A DNA stretch of 64,000 bases from Levilactobacillus fujinensis. Lineage in GTDB: Bacteria > Bacillota > Bacilli > Lactobacillales > Lactobacillaceae. The position numbers were made by a program, and so were the translations under genes. This document shows positions 18,681 to 29,500 of this stretch, piece after piece. A model generated the notes under the pieces. The model ran no database searches, was not told the DNA's origin, and was given only the letters and a program-made list of their open reading frames with translations. The first letter of the stretch is position 1. The number at the start of each line of letters is the position of its first letter. The stretch is from positions 51,763 to 115,762 of the forward strand of contig NZ_RHNX01000006.1 in the NCBI RefSeq assembly GCF_003946335.1, read 5' to 3'.

Positions 18681-20528
18681 TTAAACTTGCTTGTTCGCTT
18701 GTCGCTGACGTTCTAGTTGAACAATCTCAACGACGAGTTGCCGCTGTTGATCGGCATCCCCCAACCGAGAAGCCTCCGTCAATTGATTTTTCTTTAATCG
18801 GAGTTGTTCCTCGATTGGAGCTTCATCCATAATGACTGCTAAATAGTCATCGATCTCTCGCGGGGTAACCGCCGCGTAAGACTTGGTCTCTAGCGTAATG
18901 ACAAGCTGTTGTAGCCGATCTTCTTGAATAAAGTCCGTGAACTGAGCCGTCTGATACGTTTGATGCGTTTGGAAATAACCTTGGGCCAAGGTATAAATAA
19001 TTTGATAATCGTCGTGAACAAAACTAAAGTCTGGCATGGCCGTGACTTGTGCCCAGACGTTGCGGTCGTGCAACAACCGGTACAATAACCCTTGCTCAGC
19101 CCGTTCCAAACGGGTAAGGGGTCGCTGCTGCTGATGCATGGTGACTGTTGGACTCGCAGTAGAAACCGGTGTGGCCTGCTGTTGACGAGGCCGTTGACGT
19201 TCCTGTTGGGCCGCCGTGTCGCGCTGCACCTGCTTCAATTGAGCCGTCAACGCATCCTTATCAAGCTGAAACTCTGCAGCCAGCTGGTTGAGATACATGT
19301 CAAGTTCCACGGGTTCTTGAACTTGGGCTAGGAGTGGCATGGCTTGATTTAAGTAGTCTAGCCGCTCACTATCCGTGTCTAAAGCACGATTACGCCGCAA
19401 ATACCGCAGGTGAAATCTGATTGGCGTTTCCTTTGCCGTCGTCAGCATTTGCTTGAAGGCATCGTTGCCATGGGCCTTGCGATATTCATCAGGATCTTGT
19501 CCCTCCGGCAATTGGATCACACTAAGTTGCAGGTGGCTGTGTTGCCCCAATAACGACAAGGCCCGCTCAATCGCGCGTTGACCGGGTTCATCACCATCGT
19601 AACACACGTTGAGCTTATCCGTCGTGCGTTCGATCGCATAAATTTGCTCGGTCGTCAAACTGGTTCCCATGGAGGCAATCCCGTTCAGCACCCCTGCTTG
19701 GGTCGCCGAAATAACATCCATATAGCCTTCAAACAAGGTGACCTCACCAGCTTGGCGAATTGCGGGACGTGCTAAGTCAAAGTTAAACAACAACCGACTC
19801 TTGGTAAACAGCGCTGTTTCCGGACTGTTCAGGTATTTCGGTTGGTCGTCCGCCTTCTTTAATAACCGCCCAGAAAACGCCGCCACGTGACCGCTGGCAT
19901 TACGCAGGGGAAACATGACCCGTTCAGTAAACCGATCACGTAATTCCCCATCCGCATTTTCAATGAACAACCCCGACTGCCGTAACAGTTGGTAATCACT
20001 CTGACGCTGGTCGAAGAATGGCTTCAACAGGCGTTGACCCGGCGCAAACCCCAATTGATAAGTTTCAATTGTGTCGTCCGTGAGCCCCCGGTCATGCAGG
20101 TAATCCAAGGCAGGTTGTCCCACCTCGGTGTTGACCAAAATGTGGTGATAAAGCTTCGCCGCTTGTTCATGAAGCGCAATCAACTGACCCGTCTTGGAAT
20201 CCACGGCCGGTGCCGACGCATCCTGCCGATATTCGCTGGCCAAATCAACGTGACTAAAATCAGCCACCTTCACCACAGCCTCAGGAAAGCTAATATGCTC
20301 CAGCTCCATTAAAAACTTGAACACGTTACCCCCGCGGCCACAACTGAAGCAATGGAAAATCTGTTTGTCTTCCGTCACGGAAAATGACGGGGTCTTTTCC
20401 TCATGGAAAGGACATAGGCCAAACAAATTTTTCCCGGATTTTTTGAGTTGTACGTACTGACCAACCACATCTGCAATGTTAGTCGCTGTCCGAACAGTTT
20501 CAATTACTTCTTCGGGTATCTTTGCCAA
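18681..20528 (-). CDS. dnaG: DNA primase
   Basis: The 615-residue protein makes RNA primers at the replication fork. It has the N-terminal CHC2 zinc ribbon ([11 protein letters not shown], then [10 protein letters not shown]), the RNA polymerase domain with the TOPRIM EGYMD and YDGDEPG acidic sites, and a C-terminal DnaB-interacting region. The start is TTG at 20526-20528, 7 nt after GGAG; an out-of-frame ATG nearby is not used. It is followed directly by rpoD. In many Firmicutes it follows glyS, as here, though with a 517-base gap containing a terminator, so it likely has its own promoter. Confidence 0.96.
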   Translation of the reverse strand: MAKIPEEVIETVRTATNIADVVGQYVQLKKSGKNLFGLCPFHEEKTPSFSVTEDKQIFHCFSCGRGGNVFKFLMELEHISFPEAVVKVADFSHVDLASEYRQDASAPAVDSKTGQLIALHEQAAKLYHHILVNTEVGQPALDYLHDRGLTDDTIETYQLGFAPGQRLLKPFFDQRQSDYQLLRQSGLFIENADGELRDRFTERVMFPLRNASGHVAAFSGRLLKKADDQPKYLNSPETALFTKSRLLFNFDLARPAIRQAGEVTLFEGYMDVISATQAGVLNGIASMGTSLTTEQIYAIERTTDKLNVCYDGDEPGQRAIERALSLLGQHSHLQLSVIQLPEGQDPDEYRKAHGNDAFKQMLTTAKETPIRFHLRYLRRNRALDTDSERLDYLNQAMPLLAQVQEPVELDMYLNQLAAEFQLDKDALTAQLKQVQRDTAAQQERQRPRQQQATPVSTASPTVTMHQQQRPLTRLERAEQGLLYRLLHDRNVWAQVTAMPDFSFVHDDYQIIYTLAQGYFQTHQTYQTAQFTDFIQEDRLQQLVITLETKSYAAVTPREIDDYLAVIMDEAPIEEQLRLKKNQLTEASRLGDADQQRQLVVEIVQLERQRQANKQV

Positions 20529-20566
20529 GCCATCACTCCCTCACCTGCGCGCCCGTAGCCTTGAAA

Positions 20567-20598
20567 AGTCGCACCCCGGAAACCCGAAAAGTGCGACT
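20567..20598 (-). promoter_or_regulatory. Hairpin in the dnaG leader
   Basis: On the minus strand AGTCGCAC (20591-20598) pairs perfectly with GTGCGACT (20567-20574), which is followed by TTTC. It lies 39 bases before the dnaG start and could be an attenuator or a leader stem. Confidence 0.5.
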
Positions 20599-20631
20599 CT
20601 TTAATTGGAATTCGTGCGCAAAAATACACTA

Positions 20632-20662
20632 TACATATTACTCCTATTACGACGGGTGTCAA
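20632..20662 (-). promoter_or_regulatory. Possible dnaG-rpoD promoter
   Basis: A consensus -35 TTGACA (20657-20662, minus strand) stands upstream of a TATGTATAGT stretch, but the spacing to the best -10 hexamer is 19 or 23 bases. The assignment is therefore weak. Confidence 0.4.
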
Positions 20663-20980
20663 CTTTTATACCTCGCTAGTAAACCAATTCTAACAAGAGA
20701 CGTCCGCCACTGGTGCTCAGCAAAAAAATGGCCCCAATAGCTTATAGTTTTTCTGTAGGGCTGGTGGCACATGTACGCTACCAGCAGACAAGCCGTGGGT
20801 GGGGGCAGTCAGCAGATCCGACTAGATTAATCAAAGCCGTCCCTAATGTCTGGGAGATGGCCAGCAAACGATGAGCATCTCGAACATAATATTCAGGCCC
20901 CGTAAGAAATTCCCTCGCTACCACCATTTTGTCTATCTCAATAGTACCGTTATTAGCATCAAGAATAAAGCAAGTAACGT
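20663..20980. other. Intergenic stretch between dnaG and glyS
   Basis: No gene is supported. The hairpin GCTGGTGGC with GCTACCAGC (about 20759-20785) is the main structure. An 85-codon minus-strand frame (20778-21035) contains the glyS terminator and has only a weak ribosome site, so I do not call it. Confidence 0.5.
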
Positions 20981-21013
20981 AAAAAAAGGAACCCCTCCGT
21001 AGAGCGATTCCTT
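20981..21013 (-). terminator. Terminator after glyS
   Basis: On the minus strand, AAGGAATCGCTC with loop TACG and GAGGGGTTCCTT is followed by seven T, 33 bases past the glyS stop. Confidence 0.8.
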
Positions 21014-21045
21014 CACATTGCACCGTCAGTAGCACAACGCTTTAC

Positions 21046-23121
21046 CTATTTAACAATCAATTGATCCAAGTCACCCAATGTCAACGCTAAGGCTGCCAAG
21101 TGGCTTAGTTCCGTCAACCGGTTGTTCCGAACGGCATCATTTTTATCCATGACCATCGTAGCTTCAAAGTAAGCTGCAATGGCAGGCTGGATATCAGCCA
21201 GACTAGCATACAAAGCGTCTAAGCCCTTGCCGGCTGCGGCAGCAACTTCGGCGACACCCTTATCCAGTTCGCCTTCACTGTCATTTTCAAACAGCTTGGC
21301 GTCAACCGTGGCCGTTGCCAATTCGGCTGGGGCCTTTTGGGCCAGCCGAATCACTCGCGTTAGGGATTCGATGACGGCCTTGAAGTTATCGTCATCAGCA
21401 TGGCTAGCCAAGATATCAGCGGCCGTGAAGATCCGCAGAACGTCACTACTGGAACCAGCGGTCACGGCATCGATGATGTCATGCCGTTGCTTAGCAGAAC
21501 GCAAGATTTTACGGATCCGATCCTTGATGAAGGTCACCATGGCGTCGATTTGACTTGTTTGATCAAGATTTGGTGCCACATTAGCAGCGCCTTCAGCGGT
21601 GATAAAATCACTCGCCAATTCGGCAACTGGTAAGGACCATTGTTGGTCACGCGCAATTCGCACGATTCCGGTTGCCTGACGCCGCAAAGCGTAAGGGTCA
21701 TTGGAACCGCTAGGAATCATGCCAGCAGCGAAGAACGTCAAGATACTGTCAAACTTGTCAGCTAAGGCCAAGACGGCACCTGGTACGGATTCTGGTAAGG
21801 CACCGTCGGCCGAAATTGGTTCGTAGTGTTCGCGAACGGCTTGGGCAACGGCTGGGTCTTCGCCTTGCAGTAAGGCGTATTTCTCACCCATGACGCCTTG
21901 GAGTTCTGCGAATTCACCGACCATTCCGGTCACCAGGTCAAACTTGTAGATTTCGCTAGCACGTAAGGCTGCCTTAGTTTGAGCATCGTTTAAGTCAAAA
22001 TGCTTAGCCAGGACACTCACGATGGCAGTTACGCGGGCCATTTTTTCAGCCATTGTACTGATCTTATCGTGGAAACTTACGGACTTGAGCCGTTCTACGT
22101 AATCAGCAATGGTCTTCTTTTGGTCTTCCGTGTAGAAGAACATGGCGTCTTCCAAACGGGCCGTCAGAACTTTTTCGTTCCCAGCAACCACGTTTTGTAA
22201 GTCATGGTCGTTCCCGTTACGAACGGAGATGAAGTTAGGCAAGAGCTTGCCGCTGGCATCCCGTGCGTAGAAGAAACGTTGGTGATCACGCATGGAGGTG
22301 ATCAGGACTTCTTCGGGGATGGTCAGGTATTTTTCATCAAAGCTGCCTTCAAAGGCAGTTGGCCATTCAACCAGGTTATTGACTTCTTCCAGCAAGCCAG
22401 CGTCAATGTTGACCGTCCAGCTGTGATCGGCAGCGATTTTTTCAATCTGCTGCTTAATCAAAGCCTTCCGCTTGTCGGCATCTGCAATGACACATTGAGC
22501 AGTCAGGTCGGCTTCATAGTCGGCTGCTGTGGCAATATCCACATCTGAACCGAGGAACCGGTGACCGCGAGTATTGCGACCCGTCGTCACGTTTAAGATA
22601 CTAAATGGAATCACGTCAGCATCTAACAAAGCCACCATCCAGCGAATCGGCCGGACGTATTCAAAGTGATGGGTACCCCACTTCATCATGGTCGGGAAAG
22701 TCATGGCGGTGATAATGTCCTTCAAGCCAGCCAAGACGGTCGCTACGGGTTCACCAGCAATAAACTTGTCGACGTAGACGTATTCGGTCCCCTTGATTTC
22801 TTTGAAGGTAATGTCATCGGGTGTCAGGCCTTGACCACGGGTAAATCCAATGGCGGCCTTGCTCCAGTTGCCATCGGCGTCCTGGGCAATCTTCTTGGCT
22901 GGGCCTTTGACGGATTCACTCACGTCTTCTTGTTTGTCGGCCAAGCCACTGATTAAGATGGCCAACCGACGCGGGGTTGAAAATGGCTTGATCACGTCAT
23001 AATCGACCCGTTGTTCTTTCAAGTAATCAGCCGTACGCTTGACCAGTTGCTTGATAGCTGGCGTCACCACGTGGGCTGGCATTTCTTCTAGTCCAATTTC
23101 AAGTAAAAATGTGTGTGCCAT
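21046..23121 (-). CDS. glyS: Glycyl-tRNA synthetase beta subunit
   Basis: The 691-residue beta chain of the heterotetrameric bacterial glycyl-tRNA synthetase. It starts with the family pattern [16 protein letters not shown] and shows [10 protein letters not shown] and [10 protein letters not shown]; the beta subunit binds tRNA and carries the HD-like and anticodon-binding domains. Its ATG shares one base with the glyQ stop (TAATG), so the two chains are translationally coupled. Expression should follow the glycine T-box upstream of glyQ. Confidence 0.97.
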   Translation of the reverse strand: MAHTFLLEIGLEEMPAHVVTPAIKQLVKRTADYLKEQRVDYDVIKPFSTPRRLAILISGLADKQEDVSESVKGPAKKIAQDADGNWSKAAIGFTRGQGLTPDDITFKEIKGTEYVYVDKFIAGEPVATVLAGLKDIITAMTFPTMMKWGTHHFEYVRPIRWMVALLDADVIPFSILNVTTGRNTRGHRFLGSDVDIATAADYEADLTAQCVIADADKRKALIKQQIEKIAADHSWTVNIDAGLLEEVNNLVEWPTAFEGSFDEKYLTIPEEVLITSMRDHQRFFYARDASGKLLPNFISVRNGNDHDLQNVVAGNEKVLTARLEDAMFFYTEDQKKTIADYVERLKSVSFHDKISTMAEKMARVTAIVSVLAKHFDLNDAQTKAALRASEIYKFDLVTGMVGEFAELQGVMGEKYALLQGEDPAVAQAVREHYEPISADGALPESVPGAVLALADKFDSILTFFAAGMIPSGSNDPYALRRQATGIVRIARDQQWSLPVAELASDFITAEGAANVAPNLDQTSQIDAMVTFIKDRIRKILRSAKQRHDIIDAVTAGSSSDVLRIFTAADILASHADDDNFKAVIESLTRVIRLAQKAPAELATATVDAKLFENDSEGELDKGVAEVAAAAGKGLDALYASLADIQPAIAAYFEATMVMDKNDAVRNNRLTELSHLAALALTLGDLDQLIVK

Positions 23122-24050
23122 TATTTTTTGGCCTCCTCATCGTCTGCTAATAGTTTTGCACGTAAGGTCTCGTCCTTGATCAATGGGAACCCACGCTTCT
23201 TCCGTTCAGCAACGAAGGCCCGCGCGACGGCCCGTGCCATGTTCCGGATGCGAGACAGATAGCCAGCCCGTTCGGTAACGGAAACGGCACCACGCGCATC
23301 GAGCAAGTTAAAGGTGTGGCTACACTTCAAGATGTAATCGTAAGCTGGGTGAACCAGGCCGTTAGCAATCTGCTTCTTGGCTTCGTCTTCGTATTCGTCG
23401 AAGTGGCGAAGCAACATGTCTTGATTGCTTTCTTCGAAGCTGTACTTGGAGTGTTCGTATTCAGGTTCCTTGAAGATATCGCCATACTTGACACCGTCGG
23501 CCCATTCCAGGTCGAAGACGGAGTTGACGTCTTGCACGTAGGAAGCCAACCGTTCCAAACCATAGGTCACTTCAGAAGTGACGGGATCAACTTCCATCCC
23601 CCCAACGACTTGGAAGTAAGTGAACTGGGTGATTTCCATCCCGTCCAACCAAACTTCCCAACCAACACCGGCACAACCCATGGATGGGTTTTCCCAGTTA
23701 TCTTCGACGAACCGAATATCATGTTCCAGAGGATTGATGCCGAGTTCCTTCAAGCTGTTCAGATAAAGTTCCTGAATGTTGTCGGGTGAGGGCTTCATGA
23801 TGACTTGGAATTGATGATGTTGGTACAACCGGTTAGGGTTCTCCCCGTAACGGCCATCAGCTGGTCGGCGGGAAGGTTCAACATAAGCGGCGTTCCAAGG
23901 TTCTGGTCCGATCGCCCGTAAGAAGGTGTAAGGACTCATGGTCCCGGCCCCTTTTTCCGTATCGTAAGCTTGCATCAGCATGCAGCCCTGTGCGGACCAG
24001 TACTGTTGTAACTTTAAAATGATTGCTTGCATGGACAGTTTTTCTGTCAT
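23121..24050 (-). CDS. glyQ: Glycyl-tRNA synthetase alpha subunit
   Basis: The 309-residue catalytic class II subunit that activates glycine and charges tRNA-Gly together with GlyS. Family signatures are [24 protein letters not shown] and [14 protein letters not shown]. The ATG lies 11 nt after GGAGG. It is the first gene of the glyQS operon and is preceded by a T-box leader with a Gly (GGC) specifier. In lactobacilli glyQ normally follows recO; here about 9.7 kb of other genes lie between. Confidence 0.97.
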   Translation of the reverse strand: MTEKLSMQAIILKLQQYWSAQGCMLMQAYDTEKGAGTMSPYTFLRAIGPEPWNAAYVEPSRRPADGRYGENPNRLYQHHQFQVIMKPSPDNIQELYLNSLKELGINPLEHDIRFVEDNWENPSMGCAGVGWEVWLDGMEITQFTYFQVVGGMEVDPVTSEVTYGLERLASYVQDVNSVFDLEWADGVKYGDIFKEPEYEHSKYSFEESNQDMLLRHFDEYEDEAKKQIANGLVHPAYDYILKCSHTFNLLDARGAVSVTERAGYLSRIRNMARAVARAFVAERKKRGFPLIKDETLRAKLLADDEEAKK

Positions 24051-24126
24051 GGGTGCTGTTTCCTCCTTGTATGGTCGTTAGTGGCTAATTCACCAGCTAA
24101 TCGACCGATTAAACAAATAAGCGCGC

Positions 24127-24345
24127 AAAAAAATCCCTACGAGAATTCACCGAGGTAAATTCACGTAGGGACGAAGTTTTAATTTCGCGGTTCCACCCTA
24201 CTTCTAGTCACAATGGACTAGCAGCTTACTTGGAAACGACTCCGAATGTGCCAACTCACAACACCCATTACCCGGCTCACACTCTTCCGGACTCGCTGTC
24301 AATGGTCACTGCGTTTTTCATTCATCATAATCGACTTATTTAACT
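24127..24345 (-). ncRNA. Glycine T-box leader of glyQS
   Basis: The minus strand carries the T-box sequence AGGGTGGAACCGCG (24186-24199), a Stem I region with the specifier GGC (24250-24252) followed by the usual purine and closing stem, and a terminator hairpin TCCCTACG/CGTAGGGA with seven T (about 24127-24171). Uncharged tRNA-Gly should stabilise the antiterminator and turn on glyQS. Confidence 0.93.
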
Positions 24346-24352
24346 GTGTTTT

Positions 24353-24381
24353 ATGATAGTCGTCTGGGGTGGGGTTGTCAA
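24353..24381 (-). promoter_or_regulatory. glyQS promoter
   Basis: On the minus strand, -35 TTGACA (24376-24381), a 17-base spacer and -10 TATCAT (24353-24358), just upstream of the T-box. The -35 overlaps the last codons of the upstream 710-residue gene. Confidence 0.8.
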
Positions 24382-26510
24382 CTGGATTTAGGGGAATGCT
24401 CACCCGATTCACTAGCCACTTCCGCCTTAGCTTGCTTCTCGCGATGCTGCTGCAACTCCTTGTACTCTCGTAAGTACTTAAAAGGAAATGGTATCACCGT
24501 GGATTGATTCAGTCTGACAAAACCGACCTGCATCAGCGATTCTAACTCGTGAAAAATCGGGCGAATATCTTCGTTGGGCTGTTCACTGTCAATTGCCACA
24601 AGCCTCTTCAAAGGAACTGCCCGTTTCTGCTGGAGTTCCAGTGAACTGTTTCGACCAATAAAGTAGTAAAAGTCCCCATTCAATTCGAGCAGTCCCATTC
24701 CGTATGTTCCCGTCCAATATGACGCATACAAATTCTGACGAATGGGCAAATGTAGCCACTGATTCTGTGATTTGTAAAAATCATCGTTAAGCGTTGTCAT
24801 CACTTTGTTTCTCCAGGACATTTTGAACTGCTTCCGAAGGTCTCGAACTGTCAAATCAGTCATATTCAACTGTGTGAGTTCTTCAACCAATTGCTGCTGT
24901 TGTCCTAGATATTTCCCGTTGAGGGTCAACCCATTAGCCACCGTCAATAATTTCTGGCGGCTAACCCGATTATCTTCATTGGCCGCAATCATCTGAGTTT
25001 TAATTTTTTCTGCGTCCGGAACCGTGGTCAAATCTGACCGGTAGATTGCAAAGACTCCCTCCTCGCTTTGAATAGCACCTAATAACTGACTTTGACTTTT
25101 CCCCGATGCTTCCCAGACACGTCTAGCCACTCGTTGAAACTCACTTGCTTCAGAGGTAGAGGGAATACCTTGAATACAAGTATCTTCAAATTGCAAGCCG
25201 CCATCCGACGCAATCGTTAACCGGGTCACGCTGAGTTGCAGGGACTCTGAATTCTTACTTTGTTTTTCAAAGTAAAGATACCTAAAATGACTCGCAAACT
25301 CAGCTTCAATCGCTGTTGGTAGACACAATTTCCCAGTAAGAACGTCACGCTTAATTAGCAATTGCACCACCGTCATGAAAAATTGCGTGTCATTCATTAA
25401 ATCAGCCTGCTTTTCGCCCTGCCACTGATACTGTTGAGTAGCATCGTCAAAGACACCGAACCTCTCAAAGGTTAAATGTTGAATAATCTGCTCATTATTG
25501 CTTACTTGATAGTGCGGATCCCGCTGATTCAGGACCACCTGGATATTAAAGCCAGGAATAGCCTTATCACTGACCGAGACGGTTACCCCGGCCTGTAATA
25601 ATCGTGGACTGGTTCGCATCTTAGTGGTCAGATACGCGACTAACGCACTAACATTGGGTTCATCTGGGTCGCTAACAAAGTGCAATTGCTGACCTTTCAG
25701 TAGCGCGATAGCTTGCTCAATTACTGTGACCTTGGCTTTGGGCAGGTAATCAATCACTTCACTCGCACGAAAATGTGGTTGCTGACGAAAACAGTCCCCA
25801 TACACTTGTTTAAGCTCTCTTAACAGGTCGTTCTGAAGTCCCAATCTCGTTTTCATGAAGTCATCCAACGTATTCAATGCGAAGAATGCAATAGAGTTCT
25901 TCTCGCCGTGAAGATTGTATTGATTCCAAAGCTTTTCTTTAGACGAAGTGGTCCTCTTTAGGCAATCGTTATTGATAACAAAGCCATTTTCTTGTGAAGG
26001 CTGTACCGCCTTAAAGGTCCGCGTTTTCAATGTTAAAATGTTTTCTTTCAAGTCGACCTCGACCGCAATCACCGTATTCTTCATTTGACTGCTAACTAAA
26101 AGTAACCGATCCGTTGCGTGCCAATTTCTGAACACCCTCTCGGAATCCAAACGCCCCTGCTTCAAAGCTTTGATCATGAGTAAAACCAGTGTGTCCGTCG
26201 AAATTTCCTGTTTCTCCGCTTGTTGAAAATTAATAACCGTTTGGTGAATGTCCGGATCATCTTGCGGAATCGGTTGACTCTGAGTCATTAATGCCAAATA
26301 ACGCCAGGGTCTAATTGATCTATGCGGTTGAGAATCAGACTGCCGTGCCAGTTGATGAATGGCTAAGACCGGGCATGCATCAAACCAGGCTGTCAACTTG
26401 TTAGGAATTTTTGTCTCGACTAAAATCAACCGCAGCCGCTGGTCAAACCCAACCTCATCGAATGCGTAGTCGACTGTGTTCGTAAATGTAATCGGTGCTC
26501 TATCTGCCAT
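24378..26510 (-). CDS. Unrecognised 710-residue partner of the helicase-nuclease
   Basis: I do not recognise the family. The protein is soluble, with no signal peptide or membrane helix, and looks multi-domain: an N-terminal part to about 190, a helical segment 190-300, a beta-rich middle (about 310-500) with IPGFNIQVVLNQRDPHY and EGVFAIYRSDLT, a segment rich in charged and aromatic residues (TVRDLRKQFKMSWRNKV), and a C-terminal part with GMGLLELNGDFYYFIGRN. The tail is low complexity. Its ATG lies inside the end of the helicase gene (11-base overlap), so the two are made together. Context suggests the second component of a nucleic-acid-targeting system, perhaps defence; this is inference. 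Confidence 0.75.
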   Translation of the reverse strand: MADRAPITFTNTVDYAFDEVGFDQRLRLILVETKIPNKLTAWFDACPVLAIHQLARQSDSQPHRSIRPWRYLALMTQSQPIPQDDPDIHQTVINFQQAEKQEISTDTLVLLMIKALKQGRLDSERVFRNWHATDRLLLVSSQMKNTVIAVEVDLKENILTLKTRTFKAVQPSQENGFVINNDCLKRTTSSKEKLWNQYNLHGEKNSIAFFALNTLDDFMKTRLGLQNDLLRELKQVYGDCFRQQPHFRASEVIDYLPKAKVTVIEQAIALLKGQQLHFVSDPDEPNVSALVAYLTTKMRTSPRLLQAGVTVSVSDKAIPGFNIQVVLNQRDPHYQVSNNEQIIQHLTFERFGVFDDATQQYQWQGEKQADLMNDTQFFMTVVQLLIKRDVLTGKLCLPTAIEAEFASHFRYLYFEKQSKNSESLQLSVTRLTIASDGGLQFEDTCIQGIPSTSEASEFQRVARRVWEASGKSQSQLLGAIQSEEGVFAIYRSDLTTVPDAEKIKTQMIAANEDNRVSRQKLLTVANGLTLNGKYLGQQQQLVEELTQLNMTDLTVRDLRKQFKMSWRNKVMTTLNDDFYKSQNQWLHLPIRQNLYASYWTGTYGMGLLELNGDFYYFIGRNSSLELQQKRAVPLKRLVAIDSEQPNEDIRPIFHELESLMQVGFVRLNQSTVIPFPFKYLREYKELQQHREKQAKAEVASESGEHSPKSS

Positions 26511-29500
26511 TTAAAAACTCCCCCACATTTCTTTCTTGTTCCAGTGTTAAAGCGAATTTTCCCTGCTCGTCTAACAGCCATGGAATTTCCATAATTTGAC
26601 CATTACGGGTCTGCCGCGGTACAAAATCTTGGTCACCTGCTGATTCAATTAAGTTCACAATTAGAACTCTTTTCCTGCCATCCCTCTCAGAATCAGCAAT
26701 GCAGTCAAGCTTACCTTGCACGTGTCTGCGTTCCGCTAATGCGTTTCCGCTATGCGGATGACGCCAATTTTTAAAGTCAACATAAACATGATTGGCCGTT
26801 TGAAAATCGAAGAGTTCATTTTCCCTCGCCACGAGCGCACTTAACTTAACTGACCAACGATTTTCAAGAATAAACTGACCTGCAACCTCACCCAGGATGC
26901 CTAAATAACTGTCAAATTGCACCGGGTTTACCACATACCCCGTTTGCACCCAAGTCATTGCCCAACCATTTTTTTCAAAATACGCCTGCATCCCCGGATA
27001 CTTGAGTAAGATCAATAAACCGGCTACCTCTGCAGATATTTCCTGTGTGTCGCGATCATCCCCATAAAAAGTGAATGTCTCACCAGAACGATTAACCCGA
27101 TACGCTGTTGTCACACAGTCTAAGTAAGCCCCCTCTGGCTTCTTCTCCAGGCGATGGTATTGTTGAAAAGTTGGTGTGGGATACCTCAATACACTCTGTC
27201 TATACGTCTGAAACTTTTTGGCGACCACGCTATCAGTTTGTAGTTTACCAATCATTTTATTAACTTCGTGCTGCGTTTCACAGGTTCGATTGTGCCATCG
27301 TTCACGCCGAATTCTCTCAGACGTTAGCACAGGATCAGCCTCAGCGCGTTGCAGATTGCGGATAGCCTGTGCTTCGGGTCCTAACTGATAATCTGCCATC
27401 GTTGAGACGTTAAAATAGTTGCGCACATCTGTGCCTAAAATGACTGTGATTTCTGATAACTTATTAAATGAACGATCCATACGACCCAGCGCCTGCAAAA
27501 TAATTTGCGTGTGTGCACCCACATAACTAATCGTCTGCCGGAATTGCTTTGCCGGGATACCCCGGCTTTGTTTGTTGGCGTATTGATCGATGTCCAATAG
27601 CGAAACTTCCCGATTATCCACCAAACTTAGCAATTCATAAAAAGCACGAATCCACTGCGACTTATTCTTCTCAGTTGTCGTTTGAGGAAATTGCGTAAAA
27701 ACATTTGTGACCTGTCCCAAATAAATTCCCGCAAGGTCGACAGTCTGACAGCGAGGATCATTCGGATCAGCATCATTCGACGCCACGTCGATGGTTTTTC
27801 CGATTTCGAGGGTACCAATCTTGTGTTGTAGATTTTGACCGACGCCTAAAGTGGCGTAGGCGCTCAGCAGGTAGATTCGTGTTTCTTCTTCGGCCGGCAA
27901 ATTTAGTGCAGCTGAAATCTGGTTAGGAACAGATAACTTTTCTACTGACAGTTTCTTCGCAATTAGACATAATTGCGGTTGATTCTTTTCATTAGCACAC
28001 AGCAATTGTGATAACAGAGTAAAGACCTGGGTTACGAATTCCTGTGACATTTGAATTTCGTCCTTTTCCCCCGCTGATTTGGTCAAGACACCCTGCAGGC
28101 CTAAAAAGGTTGTCTTCTCTGAATCACCCAGGAAAAGGACGAAGCTCATAAACAGATCCAAGTAACGCTTCTGAACGAAGGCCACTAAGCCACGATCATT
28201 GCGATCAGGATATGTTGACCGAATATCCGCCATTTCCTGTTTAACCAGTCTTTCAAGCATCCATAGCGTTTGACTTTGCTTAGGTCCAATTTTAAATGTC
28301 GGCCAACATTCTTGAATCAACTTACACATGCAGTCGCCGTTCTCGTAGGCTGGGCTCTTTTGAGGAACCTCAACAACTGCCACTTTAACGCCTTTTTCTC
28401 GACAACGACGGCTTATATCAAATTGATTTTGAACACTCATGGGTAGCTCATCCAAGCCATCTATAAGCCGGGGGCCTAGCTGTTCTCGAATAAATTTAAA
28501 ATCAAAGTTTTTAATAACCGTATCAATCTTAACGGTCGCCGACATGCCAACAACGATTCCGCGGCGAGCCAACCGAATAAGAAATTTTTCAGGGGTTTCC
28601 TGCACCAAAGCCGCACTTATCTGCGTTCGATTCAAATGGGCATCACTATCCGTTAATGAAATCAACTGGAGACCATTCTGCTGTAGGTAATGACCGCTCT
28701 GACCATCTGTGGTGAGCTTCACTGTTTTACGAAAACCCAGAGTTGCCTGACGGTACAATCCAATAACCAATCTCTTCGAATCGGCGGACAACCATAAGCA
28801 ATCACAAATTGTGTAAACGGCATCTTCTAGTTCTAACTGATTTTCAATATCCACTCGTTGTTGGTTCACCCGCTGGCTATATGTATCTGCCCATTCAACT
28901 AGCAGCTGAATAAAGCTGCTAAAAAACTGGCTCATACTTTGAATCATGTGGTAAAATTTCAAATCATCTTCCGCAACATATTTCTGTGACAAAACAACCC
29001 GCTTACCTTGTACATCCCGTCGGCTCCACCAAGGGTGGCTACTACTAACCGTTAGACTATCCAAGTTAAATATAAAATTAGTTGCCGATACGGCATCGGT
29101 TGTCTTATAGTCTTCTATCAATTCATACTGTGCAGCCAGACGATTAACCTGCTGCTTTAAGCGACTAAACTTATGGTTCTGCCGTAAAACGGACATCACA
29201 CTTTCTGGACGTTTCTTCTGTACGTTGTTGACCCCACTACTGATTTCACGAAACAATGATAGAAAGTCAACTGGTACTTTCATCGCGTCGTCAATAATTT
29301 TTTCAACCATTTGCGTCTTCATTTCATCTACTTCATCTAAGATCAATGTCGCATTTCCCAAACATCTGGCTCCAGTCACTAAAATCGGCCTCTGATCGTA
29401 AAATGATGGTACGGTCCGCATGAACTTCGCCCACGTCGTTAGGACTAATCGATACTTCTTCAAATTGATTTCCGGAAAGTACCGATTAAGATAGTGTGCC

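Noticed and set aside
20778..21035. 85-codon minus-strand open frame between glyS and dnaG
   Set aside because: It contains the glyS terminator hairpin, has only a weak ribosome site and a GTG start, and matches no family I know.
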